Positions 44,379 through 54,715 of a stretch of 64,000 nt of DNA are shown here, one piece after another. Every line of letters starts with the position of its first letter. The first letter of the stretch is position 1. Below the pieces are notes generated by a model. The model saw nothing but the letters and a program-made list of their open reading frames with translations. It was not told where the DNA came from and did no database searches. The stretch comes from an uncultured Lachnospiraceae bacterium (GTDB taxonomy: Bacteria > Bacillota > Clostridia > Lachnospirales > Lachnospiraceae): positions 1 to 64,000 of the forward strand of contig CAKRIL010000016.1 in NCBI GenBank assembly GCA_934343915.1, read 5' to 3'. The position numbers were made by a program, and so were the translations under genes.

Positions 44379-45863
44379 TTATCTGTGATAAAGCTTATTG
44401 GTCTGGTATTCCGGCTCACATGTGAGGTTGACACCGAGCTTGCGGAATATATCGCGGTCAACCGATGAGAGTATCACGGTTGAGTGGACATCACAGCCGT
44501 TAAGCTCAGAGAGCTTGTCGAAGGCACGGCGTGCATTCTCATCATCTGCGGCACATATCGAGAGGGCAATCAGTATCTCGTCGGTGTGAAGGCGAGGGTT
44601 GTGGTTGCCGAGATAGTCAACCTTAAGCTTCTGAATCGGCTCTATAACCTTAGGTGATATAAGGTCAATCTCATCAGGGATTCCCGCAAGTGTCTTGAGT
44701 GCGTTCAAAAGCATTGCCGAGGAAGCGCCGAGAAGGGAGCCTGTCTTGCCGGTTATTACGGTTCCGTCAGGGAGCTCGATTGCGGCAGCCGGATTGCCCG
44801 TACGGGCTGCAGCTTCAAGTGCTGCCGGAACGAGAGGTCTGTCGGAAGGCTTGATTCCTGCCTTATCCATAAGAAGCTCAAGCTTATATATAGGTTCATT
44901 TCCAATTGTACCCTGACGCTTCTGGCAGAGAAGATTGTGGTATCTGCGGAGAATCTCTTCATTCGCGGCTTCGCGTACTGCTTCATCATCAACTATACAG
45001 CAGCCTGCCATGTTGACACCCATGTCGGTAGGTGACTTGTATGGTGATGAGCCGAGAATTCTTTCGAACATTGTGTTGAGCACAGGGAAAATCTCTATAT
45101 CACGGTTGTAGTTGACGGTCGTTTCACCATATGCAGCCAGGTGGAAGGAGTCAATCATGTTGACATCGTTCAAGTCTGCGGTAGCTGCCTCATATGCGAG
45201 ATTGACAGGATGGTCAAGCGGGATATTCCATATAGGGAAGGTCTCGAACTTGGCATAGCCTGAGGAAATGCCGCGCTTGTTGTCGTGGTAGAGCTGTGAA
45301 AGACAGGTTGCCATCTTGCCGCTTCCCGGACCCGGTGCAGTGACAACGATAAGCGAGCGGCTTGTCTCAATGTAATCATTCTTTCCATAGCCCTCGTCAC
45401 TTACAATGAAAGGAATGTTGGAAGGGTAGCCTTCAATCGGATAATGGCGGTATACCTTGATTCCGAGGGTCTCAAGCTTCTTCTGATATGCTATGACGCT
45501 CGGCTGATTGCAAAAGCGTGTGAGAACAACGCTTCCGACATACAGACCGTAATCGTGGAATGCATCAATAAGACGGAGAACATCCATATCATAAGTGATG
45601 CCAAGGTCTGCTCTGACCTTATTTTTTTCAATATCACTTGAATTGATTGCAATGACTATCTCTGCCTTGTCCTTTAACTTGGAGAGCATAACAATCTTAC
45701 TGTCCGGTTTAAAGCCCGGAAGTACACGGGATGCGTGGAAATCATCAAAAAGCTTGCCGCCGAATTCGAGATAAAGCTTGCCGCCGAATTTAGCGATTCG
45801 TTCGGAAATCTTCTCGGACTGCATTTTTACATAAGCATCATTATCGAAGCCTGTCTTTTTCAT
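44379..45863 (-). CDS. DUF1846 family protein
   Basis: A 494-residue soluble protein of the DUF1846 family (PF08903), common in Firmicutes and without an agreed function. A P-loop-like motif [20 protein letters not shown] lies near residue 180, so nucleotide binding is plausible. The N-terminus [38 protein letters not shown] is characteristic. The ATG at 45863 is preferred because TGAGG lies 6 nt upstream; an ATG 12 bases earlier sits inside that ribosome site. It is a single gene with a strong terminator and is flanked upstream by two structured elements. Confidence 0.85.
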   Translation of the reverse strand: MKKTGFDNDAYVKMQSEKISERIAKFGGKLYLEFGGKLFDDFHASRVLPGFKPDSKIVMLSKLKDKAEIVIAINSSDIEKNKVRADLGITYDMDVLRLIDAFHDYGLYVGSVVLTRFCNQPSVIAYQKKLETLGIKVYRHYPIEGYPSNIPFIVSDEGYGKNDYIETSRSLIVVTAPGPGSGKMATCLSQLYHDNKRGISSGYAKFETFPIWNIPLDHPVNLAYEAATADLNDVNMIDSFHLAAYGETTVNYNRDIEIFPVLNTMFERILGSSPYKSPTDMGVNMAGCCIVDDEAVREAANEEILRRYHNLLCQKRQGTIGNEPIYKLELLMDKAGIKPSDRPLVPAALEAAARTGNPAAAIELPDGTVITGKTGSLLGASSAMLLNALKTLAGIPDEIDLISPKVIEPIQKLKVDYLGNHNPRLHTDEILIALSICAADDENARRAFDKLSELNGCDVHSTVILSSVDRDIFRKLGVNLTCEPEYQTNKLYHR

Positions 45864-45910
45864 GGGGAACCTCATTTCTTCTTATGATTGTGACATTTTA
45901 TAAAGGAACA

Positions 45911-46077
45911 ATGTTAAAGTATGCACGATGTTCTTGATGTGTAATATTTTATATTTATGTACATCGACTCCGTTGTTCGAAGCAGGTATAGTCATAAGAA
46001 CAACTAAGCTTCTTCCAAAAGTCGCGATATACATAAATATAAAATATTACACAATTAAGTTTGTGCATATTTAACAT
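45911..46077 (-). repeat. structured element, internally deleted copy C
   Basis: The ends ATGTTAAAGTATGCAC and GTGCATATTTAACAT are inverted repeats. Inside lies a perfect 24-bp AT-rich arm (45938-45961 with 46030-46053). On the minus strand the core reads CGCGACTTTTGGAAGAAGC, TTAGTTGTTCTTATGAC, then jumps directly to GCTTCG-AACAA-CGGAG, so the two ANGGAN hairpins and the middle joint are missing. It lies directly beside full copy D, in opposite orientation. Confidence 0.65.
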
Positions 46078-46158
46078 CTTAGATATTATAGAAAAAAAAT
46101 AAAGTAATTTCAATCTCCTATTTAATTTTCTTTTTTATATACCGGCGTAGTCTTGAGT

Positions 46159-46457
46159 ATGTGTCAAAATCTGCTAAAAAAGTAAATGTGTATAAGGTAA
46201 TTAGTATCATGTATATGGCGACTTTTGGAAGAAACATAGATATTCTTAGAACTCTGTTTACAACATAGCCACAAGCGGCATGGATGCCGATTGAGTTGCA
46301 AACAGCCATGGATGGCTGATTTTGCAACGGTGGCGGAAGTTAATACAATATTTATCAGAGTTCATAGAATATCATGTTTCGAACAACGGAGCTGTATACA
46401 TGATACTAATTATCTTATACACTAACAGAACTGTATTTGTCAGATTTTGGCACACAT
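46159..46457 (+). ncRNA. structured element, full copy D
   Basis: Terminal inverted repeats ATGTGTCAAAATCTG (46159-46173) and CAGATTTTGGCACACAT (46441-46457); an inner outer-stem joins GTATAAGGTAATTAGTATCA with its complement near 46401-46420. Core: GGCGACTTTTGGAAGAAAC, GATATTCTTAGAAC, ACATAGCCA, hairpin CGGCA-TGGA-TGCCG (46276-46289), hairpin 46295-46328 with loop ATGGAT, CGGTGGCGGAAG, TCAGAGTTCATAGAATATC, TTTCG-AACAA-CGGAG. The 771-bp gap before ftsH is otherwise AT-rich with no gene. Confidence 0.7.
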
Positions 46458-46534
46458 GTCCAATGCCATAAAAAGATAATCAGGGCATACTAATGTGGAG
46501 CAGTATATTTAACACTTTTTTCACAATAACCATA

Positions 46535-46564
46535 TTGATTTATTATGGTAGATAATGGTATGAT
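46535..46564 (+). promoter_or_regulatory. candidate promoter of ftsH
   Basis: TTGATT (46535-46540), 18-nt spacer, TATGAT (46559-46564). A CCATA..TATGG dyad overlaps the -35 region. A single TGTAAC lies between the -10 and the gene. Confidence 0.45.
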
Positions 46565-46634
46565 ATGTGAAGTATCGTACTGTAACCATAAATCAGAAAG
46601 CAGACGATACTAAATAAAATTGGGAGATTGTTTC

Positions 46635-48647
46635 GTGGACGAGAAAAATAATAAAAATCAGAATAATAACAAGGATGGTAATAAGGGAAACCGTTTTAAT
46701 CAGACTATACTGATACTTCTGATAGCGGGTGTAATCACCGTATTGGGTATAAGCTGTGTGAACACATTTCTTCACAACAGCACCAGTCAGGAGATAAGCT
46801 ATTCGGATTTTCTTAAGATGCTTGAGAACGGAAATGTATCCAAGGTCGTGTTTAATCAGGATGTGATTGAGATTACACCTAAGACACAGCCGATAGAGGG
46901 GCTTAAGCTCTCATATTATACGGGATATATCTATGATGATGAGGTTATTCAGTACCTGAAGGACAATGACATTGAGTACAATGTCAAGATACAGGACAAG
47001 AGCTCCTCAATACTCGACTTTGTGCTTGTATATATTGTGCCTTGGGTGCTTATCTACTTCATTTTCAGCTTTGTGTTCAGAAGAATGTCAGGTGGCGGCG
47101 GAATGATGGGTGTCGGCAAGTCGAATGCCAAGATGTACGGCATGGAGAAGTCGACGGGTGTATCATTTAAGGATGTCGCAGGTCAGGATGAGGCGAAGGA
47201 GTCGCTTACTGAGATTGTTGATTTTCTTCACAATCCGGCGAAGTATACACATATAGGTGCCAAGCTTCCTAAGGGTGCACTGCTTGTAGGTCCTCCGGGA
47301 ACAGGTAAGACGCTTCTTGCCAAGGCTGTTGCAGGTGAGGCGGGAGTTCCGTTCTTCTCACTTTCCGGTTCGGACTTCGTTGAGATGTTCGTCGGTGTGG
47401 GTGCGTCGAGAGTGCGTGACCTCTTTAAGCAGGCGCAGCAGTCAGCACCATGTATCATATTCATTGATGAGATTGATGCCATAGGTAAGAGCCGTGATTC
47501 AAGATACGGCGGAGGCAATGACGAGAGAGAGCAGACACTCAATCAGCTCCTTGCCGAGATGGACGGCTTCGACCCGTCGAAGGGCGTATTTATCTTAGCA
47601 GCTACCAACAGACCGGATGTGCTTGATAAGGCACTTTTAAGACCGGGACGTTTTGACAGAAGAATCATTGTTGATAAGCCTGACCTTAAGGGACGTGTGA
47701 ACATACTTAAGGTACATTCCAAGGATGTTCTTATGGATGATACGGTTGACTTAGAGGCAATAGCTCTTGCAACGGCAGGCGCGGTGGGTTCGGACCTTGC
47801 CAACATGATTAACGAGGCGGCAATCAACGCTGTTAAGAGCGGACGTGGTGTGGTGAGCCAGAAGGATTTGTTCGAATCCGTTGAGGTGGTTATTGCAGGT
47901 AAGGAAAAGAAGGACAGACTTTTAAGCCCACAGGAGAAGAAGATTGTATCCTATCATGAGGTAGGGCATGCACTTGTGACTGCACTCAGCAAGAATGCCG
48001 AGCCTGTCCAGAAGATAACGATTGTACCTAGAACCATGGGTTCTTTAGGTTATACAATGCAGGTTCCTGAGGAAGAGAAGTATCTTATGAGCAAGGAAGA
48101 GCTCATGACGAGAATATATACGCTTTTAGGCGGACGTGCCGCTGAGGAGATTGTTTTTAATTCCGTGACGACAGGCGCTTCCAATGATATTGAGCGTGCG
48201 ACCAAGCTTGTGCGCAATATGATTACACTCTACGGAATGTCGGACAGATTCGGTCTTATGGGACTTGAGACCGTTGAGAATCAGTATCTTGACGGAAGAA
48301 CGGTGCTCAACTGTTCGGACAGAACAGCAGCAGAGGTTGATGATGAGGTCAAGCTTGTTCTCAAGGATGCTTACGCCAAGGTTAAGGAGATGCTTGCCGA
48401 GAACAGGGATGTTCTTGATAAGGTAGCTGATTTCCTCATTGAGAAGGAGACAATCACGGGTAAGGAGTTCATGCAGATATTTAATGAAGTCAAGGGAATT
48501 AAGCCGGAGCAGGGTGAGGCTCAGCAGGATGAAGCAGAGCCGGACAGCACTGAACAGAGTGGAACTGAAGCAGGCCAGCCGGAACAGAGTATCGCTGAGG
48601 TAAGCACTGATGCAGATACGGAAAAAGCTGACGGGGATATAAATTAA
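46635..48647 (+). CDS. ftsH: ATP-dependent zinc metalloprotease FtsH
   Basis: A 670-residue membrane-bound AAA+ protease that degrades misfolded and regulatory proteins. It has an Asn/Lys-rich N-terminus, membrane helix 1 (about 22-45), a small extracellular domain, helix 2 (about 125-148), the AAA module with Walker A GPPGTGKT (from residue 219), Walker [12 protein letters not shown], the RPGRFDRR second region of homology, and the zinc site HEVGH (441-445) in [13 protein letters not shown]. The C-terminal 50 residues are acidic and low-complexity. The GTG at 46635 is chosen for GGGAG 8 nt upstream; a TTG 15 bases earlier is too close. It is monocistronic with a clear terminator. Confidence 0.95.
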   Translation: MDEKNNKNQNNNKDGNKGNRFNQTILILLIAGVITVLGISCVNTFLHNSTSQEISYSDFLKMLENGNVSKVVFNQDVIEITPKTQPIEGLKLSYYTGYIYDDEVIQYLKDNDIEYNVKIQDKSSSILDFVLVYIVPWVLIYFIFSFVFRRMSGGGGMMGVGKSNAKMYGMEKSTGVSFKDVAGQDEAKESLTEIVDFLHNPAKYTHIGAKLPKGALLVGPPGTGKTLLAKAVAGEAGVPFFSLSGSDFVEMFVGVGASRVRDLFKQAQQSAPCIIFIDEIDAIGKSRDSRYGGGNDEREQTLNQLLAEMDGFDPSKGVFILAATNRPDVLDKALLRPGRFDRRIIVDKPDLKGRVNILKVHSKDVLMDDTVDLEAIALATAGAVGSDLANMINEAAINAVKSGRGVVSQKDLFESVEVVIAGKEKKDRLLSPQEKKIVSYHEVGHALVTALSKNAEPVQKITIVPRTMGSLGYTMQVPEEEKYLMSKEELMTRIYTLLGGRAAEEIVFNSVTTGASNDIERATKLVRNMITLYGMSDRFGLMGLETVENQYLDGRTVLNCSDRTAAEVDDEVKLVLKDAYAKVKEMLAENRDVLDKVADFLIEKETITGKEFMQIFNEVKGIKPEQGEAQQDEAEPDSTEQSGTEAGQPEQSIAEVSTDADTEKADGDIN

Positions 48648-48659
48648 GCCATATAAGAA

Positions 48660-48697
48660 GCCGATATAATCTGTAACGGATTGTATCGGCATTTTTA
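48660..48697 (+). terminator. terminator of ftsH
   Basis: GCCGATATAATC (48660-48671) pairs with GATTGTATCGGC (48679-48690, one G-U), then ATTTTTATG. Confidence 0.8.
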
Positions 48698-48699
48698 TG

Positions 48700-48768
48700 T
48701 GTATATCCTGATATGCATAACTATAACAGGATATACATATTAAAGTTGTGAAAGCATGTTTTGACACC
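48700..48768 (+). repeat. end-only remnant of the structured element family
   Basis: A perfect 11-bp hairpin TGTATATCCTG / CAGGATATACA (48700-48710, 48727-48737), then ATTAAAGTTGTGAAAGCATG and the terminal repeat CATGTTTTGACACC. The last 16 bases are the exact complement of the left end of copy B1 (GGTGTCAAAACATGCT). The left end is missing, lost at the ftsH terminator. Confidence 0.5.
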
Positions 48769-48809
48769 GGAATTGTAGTAGGAAATTTTGTTCTATGGAG
48801 GATGAATTT

Positions 48810-49814
48810 ATGAGAATTGACAATAATACCGGCATGACGGATATGAGAAATACAGAGTCATCGGCAGATAAGACTGTTGGGAAGGGTAACACACAGGACG
48901 GAGCAGCAAAGAATGCTTCATCAGGAAACGGACTTACAATCAATGGAAGTCAGCTTAATCTCGGCGAGGATCTGGTTGAGGAGAAGAGAAAGAAGGCAAG
49001 AAGCATGGCTATGGAGCTTATGCTTGATGCCTACAACCATGATAAGGAGATAGATGACACCATTGCTGAGAGCAGTGCACATGCCAAGTCACTGCTTGCC
49101 GAGAATCAGGAATCAAGAAGTATGATCAAGGATATCCGCAAGGAGAAGGAGAACACCAATGAAATATATGGTGTGTCGGAAGGCAGCAGGGAGGCAGGGG
49201 ATCTTGAAATTCTCAGAAAAGGAAGAGACTCGATGGGCAATCCTCAAGCTGTATTGACGGAGGATGAATATGCAAGGTATAAGGAACTCTATGCTGACGG
49301 ACTCTCGGACTATCACAGCAGAATGCTGCAGTTAGATGCAGATGAGAAGGTGTATACTGATAAGATAAGGGACAACAATATAAGCATTGCGGGAGATTAT
49401 GCATTCAACCGCAACATGGGAATTGAGCGTCTTAAGTCTCATGAAATGTACGATGCGAAGAAGCAGGGAGAGCAGATTGTTGATGCCGCTTCAAAGGAAA
49501 TAATATCTAATGTTATGCAGGATGCTGTTGACAAGATAGACGAAGATATGGACAATAAGAAGGAAGAGGCGCTTGAAAAGAAGCAGGAAAAGCAGGAGAT
49601 GGAAGAGCGCATCGAGAAAGCAAAGGGTGAGGCGCACAAGGACGAAGGAAATGATGAGCTTATGTATGAACTTGACGATATGCTGGATGAGGTAGGAAAG
49701 ATAAGCTCAGATAATGCGTCACAGACAACTGAGAAGTCGATGGGACTTATGGTGGCACAGCTTCAGCTTACGGCACAGGACGTGAAAGGACTTGTGGTTG
49801 ACACCCGGCTATAG
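48810..49814 (+). CDS. conserved-looking coiled-coil protein of unknown function
   Basis: A 334-residue hydrophilic, acidic protein (many E, D, K) with no signal peptide or membrane segment and no domain I recognise. It has predicted coiled coils near 60-115 ([35 protein letters not shown]) and 215-270 ([22 protein letters not shown]), and an N-terminal 60 residues rich in small polar residues. The ATG at 48810 follows TGGAGG by 8 nt; an ATG 15 bases earlier overlaps that site. uvrC starts 14 bases after its stop, so the two are likely co-transcribed. A Ser/Thr- and Met-rich start such as [14 protein letters not shown] recalls flagellar or secreted-rod proteins, but this is only an impression. 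Confidence 0.65.
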   Translation: MRIDNNTGMTDMRNTESSADKTVGKGNTQDGAAKNASSGNGLTINGSQLNLGEDLVEEKRKKARSMAMELMLDAYNHDKEIDDTIAESSAHAKSLLAENQESRSMIKDIRKEKENTNEIYGVSEGSREAGDLEILRKGRDSMGNPQAVLTEDEYARYKELYADGLSDYHSRMLQLDADEKVYTDKIRDNNISIAGDYAFNRNMGIERLKSHEMYDAKKQGEQIVDAASKEIISNVMQDAVDKIDEDMDNKKEEALEKKQEKQEMEERIEKAKGEAHKDEGNDELMYELDDMLDEVGKISSDNASQTTEKSMGLMVAQLQLTAQDVKGLVVDTRL

Positions 49815-49828
49815 GGAGTGATTCAGCA

Positions 49829-51655
49829 ATGTTCGTAATTGAGGAAGAATTAAAGAAGCTTCCGGGTAAACCGGGAGTCTATATAATGCATGACGACCAC
49901 GACAACATAATCTATGTCGGCAAGGCGATAAGCCTTAAGAACAGAGTACGCCAGTACTTTCAGTCGTCGAGGAATCATACTGAGAAGATTAAGCAGATGG
50001 TGAGTCATGTAAGCTATTTTGAATATATAATCACCGATTCGGAGCTTGAAGCACTTGTGCTTGAGTGCAATCTGATTAAGGAGCACCGTCCGAAGTACAA
50101 TACGATGCTCAAGGATGACAAGACATATCCGTATATCAAGGTGACAATTAATGAGGACTTCCCAAGAGTCCTCTTTTCGCGTGAATTAAAAAAGGATAAG
50201 GCAAAATATTTCGGTCCTTACACAAGCGCGGGGGCAGTCAAGGACACGATAGAGCTTCTGCGCAAGCTCTATAAGATAAGAACCTGTAATCGTTGTCTGC
50301 CTAAGGACATAGGTAAGGAAAGACCTTGCCTTAATTATCATATAAAGCAATGCGATGCACCATGCCAGGGCTATATTTCTAAGGAGGAATACAGGGAGAA
50401 TATTAACAGAACTCTCGAATTCCTTAACGGTAACTATACACCTGTTATGAATTCGCTTAAGGAGAAGATGGAGGCGGCGTCTGAGAGACTTGAATTCGAG
50501 GAGGCTGCTGTGTACAGAGACCTGTTAGCAAGCGTACAGGCTGTTGCGCAGAAGCAGAAGATTACCAACAGCGATATGCTTGATAAGGATGTTATTGCTG
50601 CCGCAATCGAGGGAAATACCTGTGTTGTTCAGGCGTTCTTTATCAGGGAGGGAAGGCTTATCGGAAGGGATAAGTACAATATGGAGCTTGTTGCCACTGA
50701 TACGCGGGCAGAGGTTATCACGGATTTCATCAAGCAGTTTTATGCCGGAATACCTTTTGTACCGCGGCAGATTATGGTTCAGGAGGAGCTTCCGGATGCG
50801 GAAGTGCTTGAGGAGTGGCTGAGCACTAAGAGAGGCTCAAAGGTGGAGATTGTCGCACCGAAGAAGGGACAGAAGGAAAAGCTTGTGGAGCTTGCCGAGA
50901 AGAATGCACAGATGGTGCTCTCGCAGGATTTGGACAAGCTGCAGCGTGAGAAGAGGAGAACGACGGGAGCGGTTAAGGAGATTGAAGAACTGTTAGGTAT
51001 AGAGAGCGCATACAGAATGGAGGCTTATGATATATCCAATATAAGCGGTGCACAGTCAGTAGGCTCCATGGTCGTGTATCAGGACGGACGGCCTAAGAGA
51101 AACGATTACCGCAAGTTCAGGATTAAGACCGTGATAGGACCTAACGATTATGCAAGCATGGAGGAGGTACTGACAAGACGCTTTACCCATGAGAATGATG
51201 CAAGCTTTGATGCGGTTCCTGACCTGATAATGATGGACGGAGGCAGGGGACAGGTCAATATCTGTCTCGGCGTGCTTGAAAAATTAGGGCTTGATATCAA
51301 GGTATGTGGAATGGTAAAGGATGACAACCACAGAACAAGGGGTTTGTATTATAATAATACGGAGATACCTATAAGCAGGGACAGTGAGGCATTCAAGCTT
51401 ATTACGAGAATTCAGGATGAGGCACACCGATTCGCCATCGAGTATCACAGAAGCTTAAGAAGCGTCAATCAGGTGCGTTCAATTCTTGATGATATTGAGG
51501 GAATAGGCCCGGCAAGAAGAAAAGCACTTTTGCATCACTTTAAGGATGTTGAACATATAAGGGAGGCATCGGAGGAGGAGCTTTCACAGGTTGATGGAAT
51601 GAATGCGAAGGCAGCAGCTTCCGTGTACAGTTTTTTTCATGCCAAGGAGCGATAA
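49829..51655 (+). CDS. uvrC: excinuclease ABC subunit C
   Basis: A 608-residue nuclease subunit of nucleotide excision repair that cuts on both sides of a UvrB-marked lesion. Domains: GIY-YIG nuclease at the N-terminus ([20 protein letters not shown], Arg in LKNRVRQYF), a cysteine motif CNRC...[14 protein letters not shown] matching the iron-sulfur site described for UvrC, the UVR segment ([20 protein letters not shown]), the RNase H-like endonuclease ([32 protein letters not shown]) and C-terminal helix-hairpin-helix pair ([19 protein letters not shown]). Full length. The ribosome site is AGGGAG. Confidence 0.96.
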   Translation: MFVIEEELKKLPGKPGVYIMHDDHDNIIYVGKAISLKNRVRQYFQSSRNHTEKIKQMVSHVSYFEYIITDSELEALVLECNLIKEHRPKYNTMLKDDKTYPYIKVTINEDFPRVLFSRELKKDKAKYFGPYTSAGAVKDTIELLRKLYKIRTCNRCLPKDIGKERPCLNYHIKQCDAPCQGYISKEEYRENINRTLEFLNGNYTPVMNSLKEKMEAASERLEFEEAAVYRDLLASVQAVAQKQKITNSDMLDKDVIAAAIEGNTCVVQAFFIREGRLIGRDKYNMELVATDTRAEVITDFIKQFYAGIPFVPRQIMVQEELPDAEVLEEWLSTKRGSKVEIVAPKKGQKEKLVELAEKNAQMVLSQDLDKLQREKRRTTGAVKEIEELLGIESAYRMEAYDISNISGAQSVGSMVVYQDGRPKRNDYRKFRIKTVIGPNDYASMEEVLTRRFTHENDASFDAVPDLIMMDGGRGQVNICLGVLEKLGLDIKVCGMVKDDNHRTRGLYYNNTEIPISRDSEAFKLITRIQDEAHRFAIEYHRSLRSVNQVRSILDDIEGIGPARRKALLHHFKDVEHIREASEEELSQVDGMNAKAAASVYSFFHAKER

Positions 51656-51665
51656 GCACTTTTTT

Positions 51666-51693
51666 TTGGCAGCGTTGTGTGTTATGATATAAC
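51666..51693 (+). promoter_or_regulatory. candidate promoter of the hprK operon
   Basis: TTGGCA (51666-51671), 16-nt spacer, TATAAC (51688-51693). Confidence 0.45.
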
Positions 51694-51774
51694 TACTCAG
51701 AGCCTTGAAAAGGCGATTTTGCGGATGGGGTTTTGAATAGCTACAAGAATAAAATAAAATTTCAGGAGGCAGAC

Positions 51775-52716
51775 ATGAAGTTAGGTAATAATGAGGTTCA
51801 GCTTACAAAGATTGTGGAGAAGATGGGACTTGTGAATCTGACACCGCAGATTGATACTGATACGAAGTATGTTACACAGCCGGATGTGAACAGACCTGCA
51901 CTTCAGCTTGCAGGTTTTTATGACCATTTTGACAATGAGAGAGTTCAGATTATCGGATATGTAGAGGAAGCATATATTGAGACATTAGACAGGGAGACAA
52001 GAGTTCAGAGATATCGTCAGCTCATGGAGAGCAATATACCATGTCTCATTTTCTGCCGTTCACAGCAGCCTGACCAGGATCTGCTTGAGATAGCACTTAA
52101 GTATGAGATACCTCTTTTAAGCTCCGATGCTTCGACTTCGTCATTTATGGCAGAGATAATCCGCTGGCTTAAGGTTCAGCTGGCACCGACAATATCCATT
52201 CACGGAGTTCTCGTCGATGTATTCGGTGAAGGCGTACTCATCATGGGTGAGAGCGGAATCGGTAAGAGCGAGGCTGCGCTTGAGCTTATCAAGAGAGGTC
52301 ATCGTCTTGTAACGGATGATGTTGTGGAGATTAGGAAGGTAAGTGATGAGACACTTATAGGAACTGCACCTGATATAACAAGACATTTTATTGAGTTAAG
52401 AGGTATCGGAATCATAGATGTCAAGAGCCTTTTCGGTGTTGAGAGCATCAAGGAGACACAGGGAATTGATATGGTAATCAAGCTTGAGGACTGGGACAAG
52501 GACAAGGAGTACGACCGCCTCGGACTCGAGGAGACATACACCGAGATACTCGGCAACAAGGTAGTGAGCCATAATATTCCTATTCGTCCGGGCCGTAACC
52601 TTGCGGTTATCGTTGAGACTGCGGCAGTCAACTGGAGACAGCGAAAGATGGGCTACAATGCGGCTCAGGAGCTCTACAACAGAGTTCAGGAGAACTTAAA
52701 AAAGGGCATGGAATAA
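51775..52716 (+). CDS. hprK: HPr kinase/phosphorylase
   Basis: A 313-residue bifunctional enzyme that phosphorylates and dephosphorylates Ser46 of HPr proteins, the main sensor of carbon catabolite control in Firmicutes. The N-terminal domain is followed by the catalytic domain with HGVLVDVFGEGVLIMGESGIGKSEAALEL (Walker A GESGIGKS) and the HprK signature GIGIIDVKSLFGVESIKE. The ATG at 51775 follows TCAGGAGG by 6 nt; the frame is open for 42 bases upstream. It heads a cluster with murB, rapZ, whiA and an HPr-like gene whose product is its likely substrate. Confidence 0.95.
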   Translation: MKLGNNEVQLTKIVEKMGLVNLTPQIDTDTKYVTQPDVNRPALQLAGFYDHFDNERVQIIGYVEEAYIETLDRETRVQRYRQLMESNIPCLIFCRSQQPDQDLLEIALKYEIPLLSSDASTSSFMAEIIRWLKVQLAPTISIHGVLVDVFGEGVLIMGESGIGKSEAALELIKRGHRLVTDDVVEIRKVSDETLIGTAPDITRHFIELRGIGIIDVKSLFGVESIKETQGIDMVIKLEDWDKDKEYDRLGLEETYTEILGNKVVSHNIPIRPGRNLAVIVETAAVNWRQRKMGYNAAQELYNRVQENLKKGME

Positions 52717-52768
52717 TTAAGATGCCGACAGCATATTATGATACCGGGTCAGAAGGCGGGAGGATACA

Positions 52769-53680
52769 GTGAACAGAATAGAAGTGCTAATCAGAGATAT
52801 TGTTCCGGAAGAGAATATATATATTAATGAGCCTATGAAGAACCATACCACATTCCGTATCGGCGGTCCGGCGGACATACTTGTCAAGCCTTCGGATATC
52901 AAGGAGATTAAGGATGTGTATATGGCGTGCCGTGCTGAGAATGAGCCGTGCTATATTATCGGCAACGGAAGCAATGTACTTGTATCCGATGACGGAATAA
53001 GAGGTGTGGTAATCCTTCTGCTTGATAATTATGAAAGAATACGTGTTGAGGGTGATATAATCACCGCACAGGCGGGGGCAAGACTTTCTAAGATTGGTGC
53101 TGCGGCACTCAGAACATCACTCACGGGCTTTGAATTTGCGTGCGGTATTCCGGGAACGCTCGGCGGGGCGTGCATCATGAATGCCGGGGCATACGGCGGA
53201 GAGATGAAGGATATTCTTTTGAGTGTTACAGCCATGGATAAGAATGGCGGTATAAGAGAGTATCAGCCGCATGAAATGCAGCTCGGATACAGAACAAGCC
53301 GCTTTTTAAAGGAAGGTCTTATTGTACTTGAGGCAAAGCTTCAGCTTCAAAAGGGAAATATGAGCGAGATAGAAGCATATATGAAGGATTTGGCTGCAAG
53401 ACGACGGGAAAAGCAGCCTCTTGAATATCCGAGTGCGGGAAGCACCTTCAAGCGCCCCGAAGGATATTTCGCCGGAAAGCTCATTATGGATGCGGGGCTC
53501 AGAGGATATTCGGTGGGAGATGCATGTGTATCTGAGAAGCACTGCGGCTTCGTTGTCAATAAGGGAGCAGCGACTGCGGAGGACGTATGTACTCTTATGA
53601 AGAATGTGTCCGCCAAGGTTAAGGAGAGCTTCGGGGTGGAATTAGAGCCTGAGGTACGAATAATTGGAAGAAATTTGTAG
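52769..53680 (+). CDS. murB: UDP-N-acetylenolpyruvoylglucosamine reductase
   Basis: A 303-residue FAD enzyme that reduces enolpyruvyl-UDP-GlcNAc to UDP-MurNAc in peptidoglycan synthesis. The FAD domain shows NHTTFRIGGPADILVKP, GNGSNVLVSDDGIRGVVI and FACGIPGTLGGACIMNAGAYGGEM; the C-terminal substrate domain has the catalytic Ser in YPSAGSTFKRP and the final Glu in LEPEVRIIG. It is the short type II form usual in Firmicutes. The GTG start has GGGAGG upstream. It lies between hprK and rapZ in the same direction. Confidence 0.95.
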   Translation: MNRIEVLIRDIVPEENIYINEPMKNHTTFRIGGPADILVKPSDIKEIKDVYMACRAENEPCYIIGNGSNVLVSDDGIRGVVILLLDNYERIRVEGDIITAQAGARLSKIGAAALRTSLTGFEFACGIPGTLGGACIMNAGAYGGEMKDILLSVTAMDKNGGIREYQPHEMQLGYRTSRFLKEGLIVLEAKLQLQKGNMSEIEAYMKDLAARRREKQPLEYPSAGSTFKRPEGYFAGKLIMDAGLRGYSVGDACVSEKHCGFVVNKGAATAEDVCTLMKNVSAKVKESFGVELEPEVRIIGRNL

Positions 53681-53809
53681 CATTATTTTGCAGCATATAA
53701 GATACCAGAGGATTTTTTTTGTTGACATATTCGGTATATGGATGTAACCTAGACAGGTGTGGATATTTTACCCTTATATTGCTTATATGTGCGTCAGGAG
53801 GCGGGTAGA

Positions 53810-54682
53810 ATGAGAATTGTTATCGTTACGGGAATGTCCGGAGCAGGCAAGAGCACAGTGCTCAAGATGTTTGAGGATATCGGATATTATTGTGTTGACA
53901 ATATGCCGGTTGCACTGGTCGAGAAGTTCGTGGAGCTTGCAGTGGCAGGTAATTCAGAGTTCAAGAATATTGCACTTGGTGTGGATATAAGAAGCGGACA
54001 GGCATTCTCGGGCTTCGAGGATGTGCTTGAGCGTATAAGCGATTCGGGTACGAAGTACGAGATTCTGTTTCTCGATTGTGCCGACTCCGTGCTTGTTAAG
54101 AGATACAAGGAGACAAGGCGCAGCCATCCGCTCGCGGAAGCTGACAGAGTGGACAAGGGAATAGCACTTGAGAGAAAGGCACTGGCTTTTCTTAAGCGTA
54201 AGTCAGATTATATTATTGACACAAGCTCGCTGCTTACAAGGGAGCTTCGTCAGGAGATAGAGAAGATTTTTGTAAAGGATGAGAAGTACAATAATCTTTT
54301 TGTGACAATCCTGTCATTCGGGTTTAAGTATGGAATACCGGCGGATGCGGACCTGGTGTTCGATGTGAGGTTCCTTCCGAATCCGTATTATGTGGATGAG
54401 TTGAAGGCTCTTACGGGAAATGACAAGCCGATACAGGATTATGTGCTTGGCTGCCCGCAGGCAGGTGAGTTTTTGGACAAGCTTGAGGATATGATTAATT
54501 TCCTCATACCTAATTATGTTTTGGAGGGCAAGAACAGTCTTGTGATTGCGATAGGCTGTACGGGTGGAAAGCACCGCTCGGTTACCCTTGCCAATGAGTT
54601 ATACAAGAGGCTGTCCGATAAGGATTACGGTATCAAGATAGAGCACCGTGATATTATGCTGGACACATTAAGAAAAAAATAA
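53810..54682 (+). CDS. rapZ: RapZ/YvcJ nucleotide-binding protein
   Basis: A 290-residue protein with an N-terminal P-loop (VTGMSGAGKSTVLKMFEDIGYYCVDNMP) and the C-terminal RapZ domain (VIAIGCTGGKHRSVTLANELY). In Escherichia coli RapZ controls GlmS through small RNAs; in Bacillus the homologue YvcJ binds nucleotides and is linked to competence. The ATG at 53810 is preferred for CAGGAGG; the frame is open 51 bases upstream. The order rapZ-whiA-HPr-like mirrors yvcJ-yvcK-yvcL-crh of Bacillus, but with no yvcK/glmR gene between rapZ and whiA. Confidence 0.94.
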   Translation: MRIVIVTGMSGAGKSTVLKMFEDIGYYCVDNMPVALVEKFVELAVAGNSEFKNIALGVDIRSGQAFSGFEDVLERISDSGTKYEILFLDCADSVLVKRYKETRRSHPLAEADRVDKGIALERKALAFLKRKSDYIIDTSSLLTRELRQEIEKIFVKDEKYNNLFVTILSFGFKYGIPADADLVFDVRFLPNPYYVDELKALTGNDKPIQDYVLGCPQAGEFLDKLEDMINFLIPNYVLEGKNSLVIAIGCTGGKHRSVTLANELYKRLSDKDYGIKIEHRDIMLDTLRKK

Positions 54683-54715
54683 GCTTATGTACATGGGCGG
54701 ATGGGATGGGTGCCG

